A program made the position numbers and the translations under genes. A model generated the notes under the pieces. That model was not told the origin of the DNA, searched no databases, and was given only the letters and a program-made list of their open reading frames with translations. A stretch of DNA of 64,000 nt, taken from contig CAWHCT010000023.1 in assembly GCA_963827785.1 (NCBI GenBank), positions 1-64,000 of the forward strand. The letters are read 5' to 3'. Below, piece by piece: positions 15,182 to 25,021 of the stretch; position 1 is the first letter of the stretch, and each line of letters begins with the position of its first letter. This DNA is from Site-B1 sp963827785. GTDB taxonomy: Bacteria > Bacteroidota > Bacteroidia > Flavobacteriales > Flavobacteriaceae.

Positions 15182-16738
15182 TTAGTTAGTAAGTTCTATA
15201 ATTACCGGAGCTACTTTTTTAAGCTTATATGAACTATTTCCTCTTATCTGAGCCTGAATATCAAATATTTGCACAGCTTCACCTCTTTTTGCTTTTCTAA
15301 GAGCAGCTTTTGCTCTGTCGTTAAGTTTGCTTCCTCCAACGGTCATTGTTGGTTGTCCCGGAACTTTAAATTTAAATCCAGAGACAGTTAGCGGCAGGTC
15401 AAAATCAAAATCATCCAATTTTGCTCCTACAGTCGATATTTCTAAACTTCCACGTTGCATGGAAACATTTCCATCTTCACCTCTTATGGTACCTGTAGGC
15501 TTAGGTATATCCTTGATCCTGAAAGTAGCATTATCACTAACTTTTTGTCCGTCCGGTAAGGTTCCTGTAACACTAATGGTCACTTCTCTACCAGAACCAG
15601 GATTCATGTTGTATTTACCAACGCCACTTCCACGGGAAAGCCCTTGTCCGGTTGCTATAACCTTATTATCCGATACTCCTGCAAAGGATATGGTCATTGG
15701 GTTTGTTACACCACGATACACCACATTCATTTTATCTGCAGAAATAGTCGCAGAATTTGGTTTTGGTACGGTTGCAAAAGCTGTTTTAACAGGAACTTCA
15801 AGATCCTGACCATCTTCAGCAAATATTAATTTACCTTCAATTTTATGTTCTCCTGCGCTTCCGGCGCTGAAATTTAATTTTACTTTACCATCCTCAATAG
15901 TATATTGAGATTCTGTAAGTGGTCTTCCGTCAAGAGTTAATTCCACTCTGGATGGTTTTGTGGAAGAATCCTTTCGTCCTAGAACGATCTCACCATCAAA
16001 TTTCTCACCATTGAAATATGCCGACTTTGATGTTTCCATCAAGGTTGTATAATTGGTCATAGAGATCTCCTTTGAAAGGGCTCCAGCTAACATAGCGCTA
16101 AGAGATTCAGACTCCGTAGTCTTAATATCTGCCTGTAGCTGCGTCATTTTTGTTAAAGATGCAACCAATGGAAAGCTTTTAAAATTAGATTCTAACCATG
16201 GTATCTTTTTACCGTCTGTATTAGGGACAGCATTGGTTGCGAACTTTTTCTGAACATCATTAGCTATTACAGGATATTCATCCTTTATTAACTCGCTGAC
16301 ACCATTTCTGAATTTAGCTACCTCGCTTAAAAACTCTTCTCCTTTTTTGGTATTTCTGTCTCCTACAAAAAAGTATTCATCCAGGAAAGCTGAGTTATCC
16401 ATAGCCTCATAATCCTTAACATCTTCTACCTTAGCAGTCATTTGAGTTTTCAAATTGGATAAATAGTTGTTAAAGTCTTCAGCCAATGTCTTTATTTGAT
16501 CTGCTTTAGATTTTAATGGTTCGAATTTTTCAGGTTTATCTACAGCTTTCTCTGCCAAACCTGCCATAAAATCAGCATTACGTTTCGTTGCGGCTTCATT
16601 GGATTCGGTTAAACGTTCGTTCATTAATCCGAATGCCGAGAGCACTTCCTTAGACATATTCATTGCCATCATAGCAATAAAAACTAAGTACATTAAGTTG
16701 ATCATTTTCTGCCTTGCAGATAATTTTCCTCCTGCCAT
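15182..16738 (-). CDS. gldM: Gliding motility / type IX secretion motor protein GldM
   Basis: A 518-residue inner-membrane protein. One membrane helix near the N-terminus (LMYLVFIAMMAMNMSKEVLSAF) precedes a long periplasmic part. GldM pairs with GldL as the proton-driven motor that powers type IX secretion and gliding, and its periplasmic domains reach the GldK/GldN ring. The periplasmic part has a helical first domain (about 40-210) then beta domains (from about 225), matching the D1-D4 arrangement known for GldM. The first 20 residues are basic and cytosolic. Third gene of the gld operon. Confidence 0.95.
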   Translation of the reverse strand: MAGGKLSARQKMINLMYLVFIAMMAMNMSKEVLSAFGLMNERLTESNEAATKRNADFMAGLAEKAVDKPEKFEPLKSKADQIKTLAEDFNNYLSNLKTQMTAKVEDVKDYEAMDNSAFLDEYFFVGDRNTKKGEEFLSEVAKFRNGVSELIKDEYPVIANDVQKKFATNAVPNTDGKKIPWLESNFKSFPLVASLTKMTQLQADIKTTESESLSAMLAGALSKEISMTNYTTLMETSKSAYFNGEKFDGEIVLGRKDSSTKPSRVELTLDGRPLTESQYTIEDGKVKLNFSAGSAGEHKIEGKLIFAEDGQDLEVPVKTAFATVPKPNSATISADKMNVVYRGVTNPMTISFAGVSDNKVIATGQGLSRGSGVGKYNMNPGSGREVTISVTGTLPDGQKVSDNATFRIKDIPKPTGTIRGEDGNVSMQRGSLEISTVGAKLDDFDFDLPLTVSGFKFKVPGQPTMTVGGSKLNDRAKAALRKAKRGEAVQIFDIQAQIRGNSSYKLKKVAPVIIELTN

Positions 16739-16788
16739 TTGCTTTGGTTTTTGGGTTTAATTAAATATTATCTTGATAAAAACCAATA

Positions 16789-17418
16789 TTAGTTTTTATT
16801 CATTGCAGACAGCATTCCACCATAAACACCATTTAATGATGACAGGTTAGATGCCAATGATTGCATTTGCTCTTTTAATTTTGATGCGTTTTCGATAGCT
16901 TCTTCGTTAACTGTAGCCTGACGATTCACGCTTTCCAGCTGTACTTTATAAAGGCTGTTCAAAGATTCCATTTGTGCAGCTGCCAGAGATAATTCCTCTC
17001 CATACTTTTTAGTTGCATTTATTGAATCTAGTGTTGGACTCATATTCTTGGCTGTTTCTTCAAAGCTCTTAATACTTTGACCTAAACTTGCCATAAGTTC
17101 ACCATCAATTTGCGCATCCTTAAGTAGCTGGTCTAATTTTTTAGACAGGATACTTTCTGCATCCTTTTTATCTTCTCCTTTTTTACCAATTCTTTGTCCG
17201 CCTGACAATTCAGGATAAACAAGAGACCAGTCCAGTTCCCCGGCTTGTCTTTCAAAAGCTGAATAGGTAAAAACCAATGCTTCTACAATCATACCGATTG
17301 TTAAGATAGCTGAGCCATAAGGCCAGTGTTGAATTTTAAATAAAGCTCCAATAATTACTATCGCTGCTCCTAATCCGTAGATCATGTTAGTCAGAGTCAT
17401 ACTTCCTTTTTGTGCCAT
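16789..17418 (-). CDS. gldL: Gliding motility / type IX secretion motor protein GldL
   Basis: A 209-residue inner-membrane protein. Two membrane helices (about 11-27 and 33-50) include GALFKIQHWPYGSAILT, a signature of GldL where charged residues such as Glu47 lie in the membrane and take part in proton use. The rest is a cytoplasmic helical tail with coiled-coil character (about 90-205). With GldM it forms the rotary motor of type IX secretion. It lies 50 bp upstream of gldM. Confidence 0.95.
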   Translation of the reverse strand: MAQKGSMTLTNMIYGLGAAIVIIGALFKIQHWPYGSAILTIGMIVEALVFTYSAFERQAGELDWSLVYPELSGGQRIGKKGEDKKDAESILSKKLDQLLKDAQIDGELMASLGQSIKSFEETAKNMSPTLDSINATKKYGEELSLAAAQMESLNSLYKVQLESVNRQATVNEEAIENASKLKEQMQSLASNLSSLNGVYGGMLSAMNKN

Positions 17419-17473
17419 AATTTCTGTTGTTTTAAGTTAAGTGTATTAATTACTAAGTAGGTTAATATTAATT

Positions 17474-18844
17474 TTAATTTGTTGACGCGTTTTTGGTAAC
17501 GTCTGTGCCCATATAATCCTGAACAGTTCTGAATCCGATATAACATCTTGCTGAATCCTGATATTCATAATCTCTTGAACTTACCTGAAGGAAGTAAGCA
17601 ACATCTTTCCAGGAACCTCCTCTAACAACCTTACGTTTGTTGTTCTTGTCATTTACACTTGGATTGATAGTTGATACGTACTCATAAGATCCCGGATCAT
17701 AAGTTGAATATACCCATTCCGATACATTCCCAGCCATATTATATAAGTTATAATCGTTTGGCTCAAATGATTCAGCTTCTACTGTGTATAATGCCTGATC
17801 GGCAGCATAATCTCCTCTTAAAGGTTTGAAGTTTGCCAGGAAACATCCACGATCATTCTTTGCATAAGGTCCGCCCCAAGGAAAGGTTGCTCCTTGCAGA
17901 CCTCCTCTTGCCGCATATTCCCATTCTGCCTCTGATGGCAGTCTGAATGCGTTTACGAAAGCACTCTTTCTTTCTTTTTGATAGCCGTTCTTGTATAAAG
18001 TACGCCACTGGCAGAAGGCATTGGCCTGTTTCCAGGATACGCCCACAACCGGGTATTCTCCATAGGCATCATGCCAGAAGTAATCATTATGCATTGGTTC
18101 GTTGTATGAATAGGCAAAATCTCTTATCCATGTTGTGGTATCAGGATAAACCTCGACTTCTTCCTTTACCAATATGTCTTTACGTGATAGTTTTCTGTCT
18201 TTGGCCGCTTTCTGAAGATCCATCCAGGTAAACTGGAATTTGAATTTTTTCACATCCCATGTGCGCTGACCGTTATAGGATTCTTCCATAGGAAGATACA
18301 TTGTATCCATTACCTCAGCATAGTATTCATCTGGGTAATCCTCGGTATCGAAAATAAGATCGATGTCTTTATTTAACTTTCTGCCTTCATAGCCTGTTTC
18401 TCCAAGTCCGCTGTAATTATCCAGCATATACTTTTCATAAACACTCATGTTGGCCGTATCGGCATCTTTAAAAGCAAATTCACCAACACCACCATTTCCG
18501 GGCACTTCACCAACTTCATCTGCAAGTATTGCTAATTTGGTTCTTAGGATGGAATCCCGAACCCAATAAACGAATTGTCTGTACTCACTATTAGTGATCT
18601 CAGTCTCATCCATATAAAATGAGCGTACGGTAACTGTTTTAGTCGGAGCGTCTTGAATAGCCGCCAGATCATCATCTGACTTACCCATAATAAAAGCACC
18701 ACCCGGAATGAGAGCCATTCCATATGGTTTTTCAGGATGCCATTTTTTGCCTTTGACACCAACCAGTTCACCTCTATCCTTAGAGCCACAACTGGACAGC
18801 ATTGCTATTACTGCGGTTAATAAAACAAACTTTTTCATATTCAT
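17474..18844 (-). CDS. gldK: Gliding motility lipoprotein GldK
   Basis: A 456-residue outer-membrane lipoprotein with lipobox MLSSC (Cys19). The mature part has the formylglycine-generating-enzyme-like (FGE/SUMF1) fold: GGAFIMG near 48, LPSEAEWEYAARGG, NMAGNVSEWVYS and RKVVRGGSWKD. In GldK this fold has a structural use, forming the periplasmic ring with GldN in type IX secretion. The first gene of the gld operon. ATG 18844 (MNMKK) and ATG 18838 are both possible starts. An excellent promoter lies 44 bp upstream. Confidence 0.95.
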   Translation of the reverse strand: MNMKKFVLLTAVIAMLSSCGSKDRGELVGVKGKKWHPEKPYGMALIPGGAFIMGKSDDDLAAIQDAPTKTVTVRSFYMDETEITNSEYRQFVYWVRDSILRTKLAILADEVGEVPGNGGVGEFAFKDADTANMSVYEKYMLDNYSGLGETGYEGRKLNKDIDLIFDTEDYPDEYYAEVMDTMYLPMEESYNGQRTWDVKKFKFQFTWMDLQKAAKDRKLSRKDILVKEEVEVYPDTTTWIRDFAYSYNEPMHNDYFWHDAYGEYPVVGVSWKQANAFCQWRTLYKNGYQKERKSAFVNAFRLPSEAEWEYAARGGLQGATFPWGGPYAKNDRGCFLANFKPLRGDYAADQALYTVEAESFEPNDYNLYNMAGNVSEWVYSTYDPGSYEYVSTINPSVNDKNNKRKVVRGGSWKDVAYFLQVSSRDYEYQDSARCYIGFRTVQDYMGTDVTKNASTN

Positions 18845-18887
18845 AATAAACTCGAGGTTAATTGTGTACTTAATATCATTAAGGGTT

Positions 18888-18919
18888 CAAACATATCTAT
18901 ATATTTTCAAAAAAACAAC
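18888..18919 (-). promoter_or_regulatory. Promoter of gldKLMN
   Basis: Minus strand GTTG (18916-18919), about 20 bp, TATGTTTG (18888-18895), matching the Bacteroidota -33/-7 consensus. It places the start of transcription about 35 nt before gldK. Confidence 0.75.
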
Positions 18920-19011
18920 TTTTTGATTAACTATTTTGTATTTCATCTAAAAAACATGTAGTTCGTCGATGTTTTTAATGTTAGGTGTTCACTTTATCGA
19001 TAAAAAGCTAC

Positions 19012-20178
19012 CTAAAAACTGTTTTTTCTATTTGCCTTATACCATCTTTCCGGTATCTTGTTATCACAAGCATCTTTGTAATCCTGATGGGTGCAAGGTA
19101 ATAACGTGTGCTTTTTTAATTTATTATCGACATTTAGTAAAAAAGGTATTTCTATCCACCATCTTCCGGTCTTCCCGCTTTTAAAGAAGATAAGCTCCTG
19201 TTCATCGACCAGAACAGTGAATTTTTGGTAATCGGTCTCCAAAGTAAAATCTTCATCTTCTATCCTGCATGTATATCCTTCAATAAAGTACCAGATAATT
19301 TGAGATATTAACATGGATGTGGCATCATCATCTTTAGATGGTCTGTACTCATATATGCCAAACGAGGACACTCTGTTGCTTATTCCGGCATATCTGGAAA
19401 TAGCACATATTTCTTTACCATCAAAGCCGTTTGGAGAATATTGTTGTTTTGTGCTTACTTCGGACGATTTTATGCAGGACATATCAAGGGTCACAATATC
19501 TGCATCCCGCATTACAGGTTCTACCAGACTTATATTATTGGTGACATTCCCCAGCCTATAGGCCTCAAAGAACAATTTATCCATCAGATCAATTTCTTCC
19601 TGTGAATTGAAATAGGTCTGATAACCGATAGTAGAATAATTAAATAAATTATAAGGCTTTTCAATAATGATCTTGCCAACAAAACTTGTATTCTTTATAG
19701 GTCTGCTTGAATCCCCAAGATCGAACTTTCCGTCTATATTGACAATGTTTACCATAGGTTCCAAAATATCATAGGCCCTGTAATTGGCATAAGTAAGATC
19801 CTGACTGCCTCCTATAATTACAGGTATGATCTTCTTCTGAAGCAAAATACTTACTGAGGTCTTTAGTGCAAAATAAGTATCCTGCACTGTTTCACCCTTA
19901 TTGATATCGCCAAGATCTGCAATAGTGATGTTCCAGTTTCCCGGAAACAGAGAATAAAAGGATTTCCTGATCTCATTCAAAGAGAATTCCTCACCAATAT
20001 AATTGATATCGTTTCTGTTCTCCAGTACACCTATCAGTGCGATCTGCACATCATCAAGTTCGGGAATTCCATTTAGTTTGGAATGTATTTTAAGTTTCTT
20101 TCCAAGCGATTGATCCGGTAACAATTCATTATGAGCCAATACTGAATCTGGAACTGGAGACAGAAAATTAAAATTCAT
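19012..20178 (-). CDS. Arginase-fold (formimidoylglutamase-like) protein lacking metal ligands
   Basis: A 388-residue protein of the ureohydrolase (arginase/agmatinase/formimidoylglutamase) fold, which databases would likely call formimidoylglutamase. In active members manganese is held by GGxH(D), DxHxD and DxDxxD. Here the first motif is GGSQD (His to Gln), the second IDGKFD (His to Lys) and the third LDMSCIK (only the first Asp remains). An enzyme with this site seems unlikely, so a structural or binding role is more probable. It starts 6 bp after the topA stop, so it is co-transcribed with topA and lies just upstream of gldKLMN. The extra C-terminal 90 residues (after TSMLISQIIWYFIEGYTCRI) are not part of the usual fold. 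Confidence 0.78.
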   Translation of the reverse strand: MNFNFLSPVPDSVLAHNELLPDQSLGKKLKIHSKLNGIPELDDVQIALIGVLENRNDINYIGEEFSLNEIRKSFYSLFPGNWNITIADLGDINKGETVQDTYFALKTSVSILLQKKIIPVIIGGSQDLTYANYRAYDILEPMVNIVNIDGKFDLGDSSRPIKNTSFVGKIIIEKPYNLFNYSTIGYQTYFNSQEEIDLMDKLFFEAYRLGNVTNNISLVEPVMRDADIVTLDMSCIKSSEVSTKQQYSPNGFDGKEICAISRYAGISNRVSSFGIYEYRPSKDDDATSMLISQIIWYFIEGYTCRIEDEDFTLETDYQKFTVLVDEQELIFFKSGKTGRWWIEIPFLLNVDNKLKKHTLLPCTHQDYKDACDNKIPERWYKANRKNSF

Positions 20179-20184
20179 AAACTA

Positions 20185-22671
20185 TTACTTTTTTGAAGTG
20201 GTTTTGCGTTTTGTGGTTTTTTTCTTTGGAGCATTCTTTTCTATAAGCTCTTTTGCCTTATCCATTGTCATTTTTGACACATCAACAGTCTTTGGCAATT
20301 CAATTTTTGTCTTGCCCTGTATAATATGATGTCTCCCCCAACGTGCTTTTTCTACACGGATGCCTTCCTCTGCCCAGTTGTGGATTATCTTATCCTTTTC
20401 TTTTTGGATTTTATCTTCGATAAGTTCGATGATGTCATTATCAGACAAATTATCCCAGTCATATTTCTTATTGACATTAATAAAGGTATTATTCCATTTT
20501 ATAAAAGGTCCAAATCGGCCTTTACCTTTTTGTACCGGTAATTCTTTATAGGTATATATTGGTGCATCAGCTTTTTCCTTTTCCTTTATTAGCTCAACCG
20601 CTTCTTCCAATTCAATGCTCATAGGATCGACTCCTTTTGGCAATGAAACGAATTTTTTTCCAAACTTAACATATGGACCAAAACGACCATTGTTGACCTC
20701 GATGGATTCCTCCTTATATTTTCCTAAGGTTTTAGGCAAGTGAAAGAGATCCATAGCTTCTTCATAGGTAATGGAAGTTAACTGTTGTTCAGGTGTTAAA
20801 CTGGCGAAAAGCGGTTTTTCTTCTTCATCTGCTGTTCCAATTTGAACCATTGGTCCGAATTTACCCAAACGCACACTCACCTGTCTTCCGGTCTTTGGAT
20901 CCACACCAAGAACTCGCTCTCCCGACTCTCTTTCAGCATTATCATGTACATGTTCCACCTGTGGATGAAAGGTCTTGTAAAAATCTTTCATCATTTGGGT
21001 CCAATCCACTTTGCCTTCTGCAATGTCATCAAAATCGGCTTCCACTTTAGCAGTAAAATTATAATCTAATATAGACTCAAAATGATTGACTAAAAAGTCG
21101 GTCACTATGATCCCAATATCTGTCGGGATCAATTTACCCTTGTCGGAACCTACTTTTTCGGTAAGCTGTTTATCTTTTATATCTCCTTTTTTTAGAATAA
21201 GCTGTGAATATTTTCTTTCGGCGCCTTCAACTGCTCCTTTTTCAACATAATTCCTGTTTTGGATAGTTGATATGGTTGGTGCATAGGTGGATGGACGCCC
21301 AATTCCAAGTTCTTCCAGTTTTTTGACCAGAGAGGCTTCAGTATATCTGTATGGCGGACGTGTGTATCGCTCGGTAGCAGTAATATAATTATTATGAAGT
21401 GGATCGTTGACCTTTAATGCCGGCAACATGCCTTCCTGTTCCATATCCTCATCATCTGTACTTTCAAGATAAACCTTTAAAAACCCATCAAATTTAATGA
21501 CTTCTCCACTGGCCACAAATGTCTCGTTATGTGCCGGAGTATTTATTTTTACATTGGTACGTTCCAGTTTGGCTTCTGCCATTTGAGAGGCAATCGCCCG
21601 TTTCCAGATCAATTCATACAAACGCGACTGATCCCTGTCAAGATTCACTGAAGATTGTGCAAAATTTGTAGGCCTGATCGCTTCATGGGCTTCCTGAGCA
21701 CCTTTTGATTTACCTTTATAATTTCTTGGCTTACTGTATTGAGTACCAAAGGACTTCTTTATTTCTTCCTGTGCTGCATTCCTGGCTTCATTGGATAAAT
21801 TGACACTATCCGTTCTCATATATGTGATCAACCCTGCTTCATAGAGTCGCTGAGCTACATTCATGGTCTTACTTACGGAAAAATAAATCTTACGTGATGC
21901 TTCCTGTTGTAATGTAGACGTTGTAAAGGGTGCTGCAGGGGATTTTTGAACCGGTTTTTTCTCCAGATCGGACACCTTGAAGGATGCACCAATATTCTTT
22001 TGTAAGAACTTTAATGCCTCTTCCTTGGTTGTAAAGGAATTGTATAGTTTGGCTTTAAAGGACTGGCCTTCTTCATTTTTAAATTCGGCATCAATTCTAT
22101 AAGATGCCACCGAATTAAATTCGTTGATCTCTCTTTCCCTTTCCACAATTAATCGTACAGAAACAGACTGCACTCTTCCCGCCGATAATCCTCCTTTGAC
22201 CTTTCTCCATAAAACCGGAGAAAGCTCATAACCTACTATCCTGTCCAGTACGCGTCTTGCTTGCTGAGCATCAACTAGGTCGTAATCAATTCCTCTCGGA
22301 TTTTCAATAGCATTGGCAATAGCCGATTTCGTAATTTCATGAAAAACGATTCGTTTTGTCTTTTCTTTTTTAAGATCCAAGGTTTCAGCTAAATGCCAGG
22401 CGATTGCTTCTCCTTCTCTGTCCTCATCACTTGCCAGCCAAACTATATCTGCTTTTTTTGCGAGCTCTTTGAGATTTTTGACTACGGCCTTTTTATCTTT
22501 TGAGACTTCGTATTTAGGTTTAAAATCACCTTCAACATCTACTCCTAACTCTTTAGATGGCAGATCTGCAATATGGCCAAAACTGGATTCTACCTTGAAA
22601 TCTTTTCCTAGGAATTTTTCAATTGTTTTTGCCTTTGCAGGTGACTCTACTATTACTAAATTCTTGGCCAT
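20185..22671 (-). CDS. topA: DNA topoisomerase I
   Basis: An 828-residue type IA topoisomerase that relaxes negative supercoils by a single-strand break. The N-terminal Toprim domain starts NLVIVESPAKAKTIEKFLG and carries the metal-binding DEDREGEAIAWHL. The catalytic tyrosine is about residue 284 in GLITYMRTDS. The C-terminal part consists of repeated small domains (NGRFGPYVKFGKKFVSLPKG, then KGRFGPFIKWNNTFINV) without the cysteine zinc fingers of E. coli TopA. It ends with a Lys/Thr-rich tail, as is usual in Bacteroidota. TACATTTG on the minus strand (22693-22700) is a likely -7 box. Confidence 0.96.
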   Translation of the reverse strand: MAKNLVIVESPAKAKTIEKFLGKDFKVESSFGHIADLPSKELGVDVEGDFKPKYEVSKDKKAVVKNLKELAKKADIVWLASDEDREGEAIAWHLAETLDLKKEKTKRIVFHEITKSAIANAIENPRGIDYDLVDAQQARRVLDRIVGYELSPVLWRKVKGGLSAGRVQSVSVRLIVEREREINEFNSVASYRIDAEFKNEEGQSFKAKLYNSFTTKEEALKFLQKNIGASFKVSDLEKKPVQKSPAAPFTTSTLQQEASRKIYFSVSKTMNVAQRLYEAGLITYMRTDSVNLSNEARNAAQEEIKKSFGTQYSKPRNYKGKSKGAQEAHEAIRPTNFAQSSVNLDRDQSRLYELIWKRAIASQMAEAKLERTNVKINTPAHNETFVASGEVIKFDGFLKVYLESTDDEDMEQEGMLPALKVNDPLHNNYITATERYTRPPYRYTEASLVKKLEELGIGRPSTYAPTISTIQNRNYVEKGAVEGAERKYSQLILKKGDIKDKQLTEKVGSDKGKLIPTDIGIIVTDFLVNHFESILDYNFTAKVEADFDDIAEGKVDWTQMMKDFYKTFHPQVEHVHDNAERESGERVLGVDPKTGRQVSVRLGKFGPMVQIGTADEEEKPLFASLTPEQQLTSITYEEAMDLFHLPKTLGKYKEESIEVNNGRFGPYVKFGKKFVSLPKGVDPMSIELEEAVELIKEKEKADAPIYTYKELPVQKGKGRFGPFIKWNNTFINVNKKYDWDNLSDNDIIELIEDKIQKEKDKIIHNWAEEGIRVEKARWGRHHIIQGKTKIELPKTVDVSKMTMDKAKELIEKNAPKKKTTKRKTTSKK

Positions 22672-22762
22672 TATTCAAATTTTTTAAGGCTACAAATGTA
22701 TAGGAAAAAAAATATATGAACCTAATTTTAATTTGTATAAGCCATATTTTCGGGGGAAATTG

Positions 22763-22796
22763 AATAAAAAAAAGTCCTGTAATTCACAGGACTTTT
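22763..22796 (-). terminator. Terminator after LVIVD lipoprotein gene
   Basis: An 11-bp perfect stem (22770-22780 with 22786-22796), loop of 5, followed on the minus strand by eight or more T. It lies 21 bp past the stop of the lipoprotein gene. Confidence 0.88.
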
Positions 22797-22817
22797 GATT
22801 ATTTATATAAGGTTAAT

Positions 22818-24050
22818 TTATAATTGTAAGGTACTAATATAGTTAACACCATTCTCAGTGTATTCATATTGATAGAGCACTTCATCGCCTATCATTAATA
22901 AGACTTCCTCCAAAGGAATAACATCTTTGGCATGAATATCCTCGAAGGATGAAATCAATGTCAATTCAATTGGATTGGTTCTGTCAAAAACCTTGAGGCC
23001 GGCAGTCCCATCACAAACAAAAAGCAGATCATCTTTTAATCCTAAGCCATAAGGATTTTCAAGAGTATAGGTAGCAACCAATTCAGGATAACTCTTATTA
23101 CTTATATCAATAACTTCCAAAACGCTTTCCATTTGACCGCATACATTGCCGCCACGCAGAGTTAAATAGGCATAGTCACCATCAACGACTACCGGATCAC
23201 AGCCTTCCCAATGGGTGAACTCTGAAATGAATTCAGGACTTGAAGGATTTTCAAGACTGTAGATATACATTCCGTTTGTTGCTCCTAAATACAGATAGCC
23301 ATCGGCCTGAAACATGGTTTCAATGTTCCATCCAGAATATTGCGTATTAGCTAAAACAGGTTGTTCCAGGTTAGCAATATTAAAAATAGCCATTTCATAA
23401 CTTCCAACGGTATACAAATAATCATCAACTATCTGGAATCTTGCTAAAGACCCTCCTGTACCAACATCTCCGCTGTTTGCTGTATCAAATCCACCCGTTT
23501 CCAGCCACATATCATCCGTATTATTGTTGATCTCCCGTCTTTCCTGAGTCACCGTCCACCCTACAATAACTTCGGAATTATAGTCAAAATTATTCCAGTT
23601 TATATCCTGAGCTTCAATTGGTATTTGATAATCGTATACAGAAAACACATCTTCCAGTCGTTCTACAAGCTGAACACTGTTTATATCGGAAATATTAAAA
23701 ACCAATAGATCTACAGAACTATCGGCATATAAAAAATTGTTCTTTATTGAAATATCCACATTGCCCGGAATTTTAATATATGCTATCGCTTGTGGTGTTT
23801 CCGGGTTTGTGTTATCTATGATATGTACGCCCTGGAATTTATCGTTCACAAAAATATAATTACCGTAAGCATATATCTTACCTGCCTCATCAATATTTTG
23901 CGGACCCAGTACCTCTACAGAGGTTCTGAAATCGGCTTTACTTAAAATCTCAGGCGTTGCGACTGTGACCATCTCATATTCAACTTTATCATTGTTGCAA
24001 GAAAAGATTGCCAGGCAAAGCACTATAAAAAAAGAAAACTTTATTTTCAT
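22818..24050 (-). CDS. LVIVD-repeat beta-propeller lipoprotein
   Basis: A 410-residue lipoprotein (lipobox AIFSC, Cys18, then NND). It is built of repeated strands of the LVIVD type (GVHIIDNTNPETPQAIAYI, LLVFNISDINSVQLVERL, MAIFNIANLEQPVLANTQY, VLEVIDISNKSYPELVATY, LKVFDRTNPIELTLISSFE), about seven blades, which fits a beta-propeller on the cell surface or outer-membrane inner leaflet. The family has no known biochemical role. It has its own terminator and appears to be a single gene or the second gene after the membrane protein at 24104-24877, with 53 bp between them. Confidence 0.85.
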   Translation of the reverse strand: MKIKFSFFIVLCLAIFSCNNDKVEYEMVTVATPEILSKADFRTSVEVLGPQNIDEAGKIYAYGNYIFVNDKFQGVHIIDNTNPETPQAIAYIKIPGNVDISIKNNFLYADSSVDLLVFNISDINSVQLVERLEDVFSVYDYQIPIEAQDINWNNFDYNSEVIVGWTVTQERREINNNTDDMWLETGGFDTANSGDVGTGGSLARFQIVDDYLYTVGSYEMAIFNIANLEQPVLANTQYSGWNIETMFQADGYLYLGATNGMYIYSLENPSSPEFISEFTHWEGCDPVVVDGDYAYLTLRGGNVCGQMESVLEVIDISNKSYPELVATYTLENPYGLGLKDDLLFVCDGTAGLKVFDRTNPIELTLISSFEDIHAKDVIPLEEVLLMIGDEVLYQYEYTENGVNYISTLQL

Positions 24051-24103
24051 CAGATTAGTTTTTTAACTAGATACAAAATATACCAAAAGGTTGCTTATTA
24101 ATA

Positions 24104-24877
24104 TTAACTATTTTCGATCTCAAGGATCTCATTTGTTTCATCAAAACCTATTACGCGTTTATATATAAAATATGTTGGATGATAGACGAATGCTGCTGTA
24201 AAAAACACGCCCACTAAACATAGCAACAAACCTACTATTTGGGCTAACAGGGACGATACTAATAATAATCCAAAACTGATCAACCACTTTTTGTTTCCCA
24301 GTCTAAAACTTGCCTTAACGATGTCCCCTACACTAAGATCGGGATTAAATGCAAAGAAAAATGAGAAATATGACATGGGAACGATCACATATATAAATGG
24401 TATATAGCACAAAATAACGGCCGGAATGGATATTAATATGGAGACTATCATTAATATTAATGCTTTACTTAGATACTTACCCTTTAAAAAATAAAAGAAA
24501 TCATTGGTTGTAGTTGCCTCATTATGATCCAGTTTCTTCATGATCCTGAAAAAAGCAGCATTTAAGGCAACCTGGACAGCTCCCAGAACAAAGATCCCAA
24601 CTATCAGGAACAGAATATACAGTAAGGACATACCGGCAAAAAAGGCGCTTAAAGCCTCAGAATCATCATATCCATTCTCAGCATTAGCCAGGACAAAGCC
24701 AATTAAAGGCACATAAAGTATTATTATGAAGGGCAAGGCGATAACCAGATTAAAAATCTGCAATAAAAATCCTTGTACCCAGGTTTTTTTAAAAAGCTCA
24801 ATGGACTCACTAAAAATAGTCCCGAAATCCAAGGCCATGGCATTTTGTATCTTTTCCTCTAACTGTGAAATTGTCAT
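24104..24877 (-). CDS. Multi-pass membrane protein (DUF975/glycerophosphodiesterase-membrane-domain-like)
   Basis: A 257-residue integral membrane protein with about six helices (for example GFLLQIFNLVIALPFIIILY and LLVSSLLAQIVGLLLCLVGV). The repeated FSESIELFKKTW and VKASFRLGNKKW elements before helices recall the membrane-domain family linked to glycerophosphoryl diester phosphodiesterases and DUF975 proteins. No catalytic part is present. Function unknown. It is divergent from miaB. Confidence 0.65.
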   Translation of the reverse strand: MTISQLEEKIQNAMALDFGTIFSESIELFKKTWVQGFLLQIFNLVIALPFIIILYVPLIGFVLANAENGYDDSEALSAFFAGMSLLYILFLIVGIFVLGAVQVALNAAFFRIMKKLDHNEATTTNDFFYFLKGKYLSKALILMIVSILISIPAVILCYIPFIYVIVPMSYFSFFFAFNPDLSVGDIVKASFRLGNKKWLISFGLLLVSSLLAQIVGLLLCLVGVFFTAAFVYHPTYFIYKRVIGFDETNEILEIENS

Positions 24878-24952
24878 AATTCTTTTTTGTTGGTTAATGC
24901 TTCAAATTTAACCATTTATTAAGACAAATCTCAAAAAAATTGGCTCTGTCAT

Positions 24953-24985
24953 TTTGTCACAAATTTTAAATATATTGTATCTTTG
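24953..24985 (+). promoter_or_regulatory. Promoter of miaB
   Basis: TTTG (24953-24956), 21 bp, TATCTTTG (24978-24985): an exact match to the Bacteroidota consensus. Transcription should start near 24992, about 30 nt before the ATG. Confidence 0.82.
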
Positions 24986-25021
24986 CACACTTATTGACTC
25001 AAAGTAGTTCCAGAATTGAAT

